Below are positions 15,727-17,340 of a stretch of DNA of 17,340 nucleotides, piece after piece. The DNA comes from Paracoccaceae bacterium (GTDB taxonomy: Bacteria > Pseudomonadota > Alphaproteobacteria > Rhodobacterales > Rhodobacteraceae), in the NCBI GenBank assembly GCA_024742655.1, contig JANSYB010000002.1, positions 1-17,340 of the forward strand. Reading direction: 5' to 3'. Below the pieces are notes generated by a model, which saw only the letters and a list, made by a program, of their open reading frames with translations, made no database searches and was not told the DNA's origin. Numbering within the stretch: position 1 is the stretch's first letter; each line of letters begins with the position of its first letter. The position numbers and the translations under genes are program-made.

Positions 15727-16125
15727 ATGAAAGATATCAAGGAACTGGCGTCTGGCTTCTATGAGATAGTGAATGGAGAGGGTGAACTGGGCGATGTCCT
15801 GTCCGATGACTTTCAGTTCGATATCATGCCGGGTTTCCCGTTCGGAGGTCTTCAGGACGGGCTGGATGCGTCCAAGGGCTTTTTCGAAAAACTGGGTCCG
15901 CTCTTCGACAGTTTCGAAGTGCACGCCGAAAGCTTTATTCCCATCAACGACACCACGCTTGTCGTGAAAGGATTTTACCGGGCCAGGACCGCCAAGACCG
16001 GCAAAGACGTGGATTTCGAAACGGTGCATTTCTGGACGTCGAACGGTGAAAAGCTGACGCATTACAAGCATTACTGCGATACGGCCCTTCTTTGTGATGC
16101 CCTGGGCACTGACAGGCCGACCTAA
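15727..16125 (+). CDS. NTF2/SnoaL-like family protein
   Basis: The 132-residue product has the length and layout of NTF2-like (SnoaL) cone-fold proteins: an N-terminal helix (LASGFYEIVN), a short acidic DDFQFDIMPG strand, a G-x-x-G-L-D-A-x-K-G-F-F helix and a beta-rich C-terminal half with VVKGFYRART and FETVHFWTSNGEKLTHYKHY. Members act as small hydrolases, isomerases, cyclases or ligand-binding proteins, and sequence does not tell which. The ATG at 15727 has a strong GGGAGGAAAG. The stop TAA lies inside the left inverted repeat of the element that follows, so the present C-terminus (GTDRPT) may have been altered by that insertion. Confidence 0.75.
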   Translation: MKDIKELASGFYEIVNGEGELGDVLSDDFQFDIMPGFPFGGLQDGLDASKGFFEKLGPLFDSFEVHAESFIPINDTTLVVKGFYRARTAKTGKDVDFETVHFWTSNGEKLTHYKHYCDTALLCDALGTDRPT

Positions 16126-16238
16126 AGCGTTTCGCCTTTAACCTGAGGTATCAATTGAAGGCGAAACGCGTGCAACGCTGGTCTGTTGCGTGCGTTTCAC
16201 GAAAAGCTGTGATTCAGGTTTTTCGCGAAAAGCTTTAG
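16122..16238. mobile_element. MITE-like element with 14-bp terminal inverted repeats
   Basis: CTAAAGCGTTTCGC at 16122-16135 is matched in inverse orientation by GCGAAAAGCTTTAG at 16225-16238, with one mismatch in 14. The 117-bp interval is full of related palindromes. A 15-bp stem with one G-T pair joins 16127-16141 to 16155-16169. GAAACGC at 16163-16169 can instead pair with GCGTTTC further right, and TTTTCGCGAAAA near 16220-16231 is self-complementary. CCGA is found at 16117-16120 and again at 16239-16242, a possible 4-bp target duplication with one base out of register. No coding capacity. The first stem may also serve as a transcription stop for the cluster, although no T run follows. Confidence 0.55.
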
Positions 16239-16503
16239 CCGAAGGGCAGGGGGACCAATCCACCTGGCCGGACCACGTGAAAACAGCAGTTTGACCCTGC
16301 GGTGCTGTCGTCTTGCGGCGCCGCCACCGCAGGTTTTCGCGGATGGCTTGTAAGCCATCGAGTTATTCGAACGAAACCGGTTACGTGCCATCCTGTTGGC
16401 GGAGGAGGTGTCCGCCGCCTTTAATTCCCGCAAGTTCTCTTCGGTTCTCATTACGTATTTAATTACAAAGGTATAATCCAAGACCGTTGGCGCATATGTT
16501 CCG
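16239..16503. other. Non-coding stretch between the MITE-like element and the integrase gene
   Basis: I see no tRNA, tmRNA or plus-strand gene here. There is a small hairpin, GGCGGA (16398-16403) with TCCGCC (16411-16416). On the minus strand a frame from 16362 down to 16138 stays open for 74 codons and reads like protein at first (LQAIRENLRWRRRKT), but it has no start codon and runs into the palindromic element, so it is at best a gene remnant. From about 16420 to 16490 the sequence is AT-rich and could hold the integrase promoter. Confidence 0.4.
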
Positions 16504-17226
16504 ATGGCTTCCGTTTACATCCCACAAAAAATGTGGGAAAAAGTGTGGGAAACGATTTCCAGCACAAATGGACCGATCATGGCGCAAGCGGAAGTAGGTA
16601 GAAAACGCCGCCCGGAAAAGGCGCTATCCGCCGTGTTTGTTCGGCAGGTAGTCGAACCGGGCAGGTATGCCGATGGGAATGGCCTTTTTCTCATGGTGCA
16701 GCCCAGTGGCTCTAAATCATGGGTGCAGCGCCTCACCATTCGCGGCAAGCGTTCGGACATAGGTTTGGGCGGCGCGGGCTATGTTTCCTTGGCCGAGGCG
16801 CGAGAGATGGCGCTGGAAAATAAGAAACTTGCGCGGGCCGGTGGCGATCCATTGCGAGCGAAGCGCGAGGCGCAAGCGGTGCTGACCTTTGCCGAGGCCG
16901 CGCGCAAGGTTCATCAAATGCACAAGCCGACATGGCGTAACGAAAAGCACGCGGCCCAGTTCATCAATACGCTGGAAACATATACCTTTCCGAAAATAGG
17001 GGCGCGCAAGGTGGGTGATGTGACAACGGGCGATGTGCTGGCGGTGTTGCAACCGATCTGGCTGGAAAAGCCCGAAACCGCACGGCGGGTGCGGCAACGG
17101 ATCGGCACCGTCATGAAATGGGCCATTGCCCAAGGTTGGCGGCAGGACAACCCTGCTGAAAACATCGGCCAGGCACTACCTAAGCACCAGACTGCCAAAA
17201 CCCGAGCTATGCGGAAAACTGGGTGA
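16504..17226 (+). pseudogene. Tyrosine integrase (P4-like, DUF4102 type), truncated by IS insertion
   Basis: The 240-residue frame contains the N-terminal arm-binding domain (GRYADGNGLFLMVQPSGSKSW and GGAGYVSLAEAREMA) and the core-binding domain (TFAEAARKVH to WRQDNPAENIGQALPKHQTAKTRAM). Phage P4-type integrases are about 400 residues and carry catalytic Arg-His-Arg-Tyr in the last 170 residues; that whole domain is missing. Homology appears to stop near 17212, after which six codons lead to a TGA inside the IS-like sequence. It is therefore inactive as it stands. The start may be the ATG at 16504 or, more like other family members, the ATG at 16579, because 16521-16552 looks like a repeat region rather than protein code. 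It marks a genomic island border or its relic. Confidence 0.8.
16521..16552. repeat. TGTGGG repeat cluster at the integrase start
   Basis: CCCACA at 16521-16526 is followed by two direct copies of TGTGGGAAA at 16532-16540 and 16544-16552, spaced 12 bases apart. The first two units also form an inverted repeat. Such short repeats beside an integrase gene can be arm-type integrase binding sites, but this is only inferred from position. Confidence 0.4.
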
Positions 17227-17242
17227 CGGGGTTTGAGAGGGT

Positions 17243-17298
17243 GGCGTATCGTGGCGGGTGCTGAAGCCTGCCAGAACTTCCAAGAGGAACGATACGCC
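17243..17298 (+). promoter_or_regulatory. Inverted repeat around the transposase ribosome site
   Basis: GGCGTATCGT (17243-17252) pairs perfectly with ACGATACGCC (17289-17298), and an inner GGCGGG/CCTGCC pair adds to the fold. The Shine-Dalgarno AAGAGGA (17282-17288) lies in the loop side next to the stem, and the ATG follows at once at 17299. If transcribed from outside, the stem would occlude the start region, a known way for IS elements to prevent transposase synthesis from read-through messages. Confidence 0.55.
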
Positions 17299-17340
17299 AT
17301 GGAGAAGACTACAGACATCATCGCCCTTCGTCAGCCGGAA
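17299..17340 (+). CDS. IS256-like transposase, first 14 residues
   Basis: The ATG at 17299 has AAGAGGA ten bases upstream and opens a frame to the window edge reading MEKTTDIIALRQPE. This resembles, from memory, the N-terminus of IS256-family transposases in Rhodobacteraceae, which begin with a similar LRQP segment. Only 14 codons are visible, so neither completeness nor activity can be judged. Confidence 0.45.
   Translation, partial: MEKTTDIIALRQPE

Larger units (their letters stand above)
17212..17340 (+). mobile_element. Left end of an IS element, probably IS256 family (right part outside window)
   Basis: The sequence changes character within the integrase gene at about 17212. It then runs through a short non-coding leader into a new start codon at 17299. 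The exact boundary cannot be set because the other end and the target duplication are outside the window. The leader holds a 10-bp inverted repeat just before the start codon. The family assignment depends on the first 14 residues of the transposase. Confidence 0.55.

Noticed and set aside
16300..16400. A possible tRNA 3' end as integrase attachment site (GTTCGAATAAC on the minus strand).
   Set aside because: No acceptor, D or anticodon stem could be folded around it.
16197..16481. A 94-codon minus-strand frame between the MITE-like element and the integrase.
   Set aside because: It lacks a good start and ribosome site, runs into the palindromic element and has no recognisable domain.

Overview
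The window looks like a chromosomal or accessory segment of a Rhodobacterales (Roseobacter-type) alphaproteobacterium. This rests on high GC, closely packed genes joined by ATGA/GTGA overlaps, and protein sequences typical of that group; no rRNA, tRNA or CRISPR array is visible to confirm it. All genes recognised lie on the plus strand.

Layout. (1) Bases 2-2094 hold the 3' end of a UreG-like GTPase gene, a UreD-like urease accessory gene and an aliphatic amidase gene (AmiE type). A good intrinsic terminator follows at 2104-2135. (2) Bases 2147-5174 hold a MoxR-type AAA+ ATPase (CbbQ/NirQ/NorQ family) overlapping its usual partner, a VWA protein of the CbbO/NorD type. (3) Bases 5175-5564 are a gene-free, partly AT-rich stretch with two small dyads. 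(4) Bases 5565-10414 are a complete five-gene ABC importer of the UrtABCDE/FmdDEF class: Tat-exported binding protein, two permeases, two ATPases. (5) Bases 10449-13394 encode a two-subunit N,N-dimethylformamidase-like enzyme; the large subunit keeps the Tyr/Tyr/Glu residues expected for a mononuclear iron site. (6) Bases 13471-16125 encode a Rieske-oxygenase-like protein that lacks two of its four cluster ligands and both mononuclear-iron histidines, a Sel1-repeat protein, an unrecognised 114-residue protein and an NTF2/SnoaL-like protein. (7) From 16122 onward there is a 117-bp MITE-like inverted-repeat element, a tyrosine-integrase gene cut off before its catalytic domain, and the left end of an IS element, probably IS256 family.

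How the parts may work together. The importer would bring in a short amide or urea-like compound, the dimethylformamidase-like enzyme would hydrolyse an N-substituted amide, and AmiE would release ammonia from a simple amide. No urease structural gene is visible, yet urease-type accessory proteins (UreG, UreD) and a NorQ/NorD-type pair, known elsewhere to activate or metallate client enzymes, are present. My main hypothesis is that these four proteins, perhaps with the degenerate Rieske and Sel1 proteins, form a dedicated maturation system for the iron-dependent amidohydrolase. This is inference from gene content and needs testing. The broken integrase and IS element suggest the cluster borders, or sits in, a decayed genomic island.
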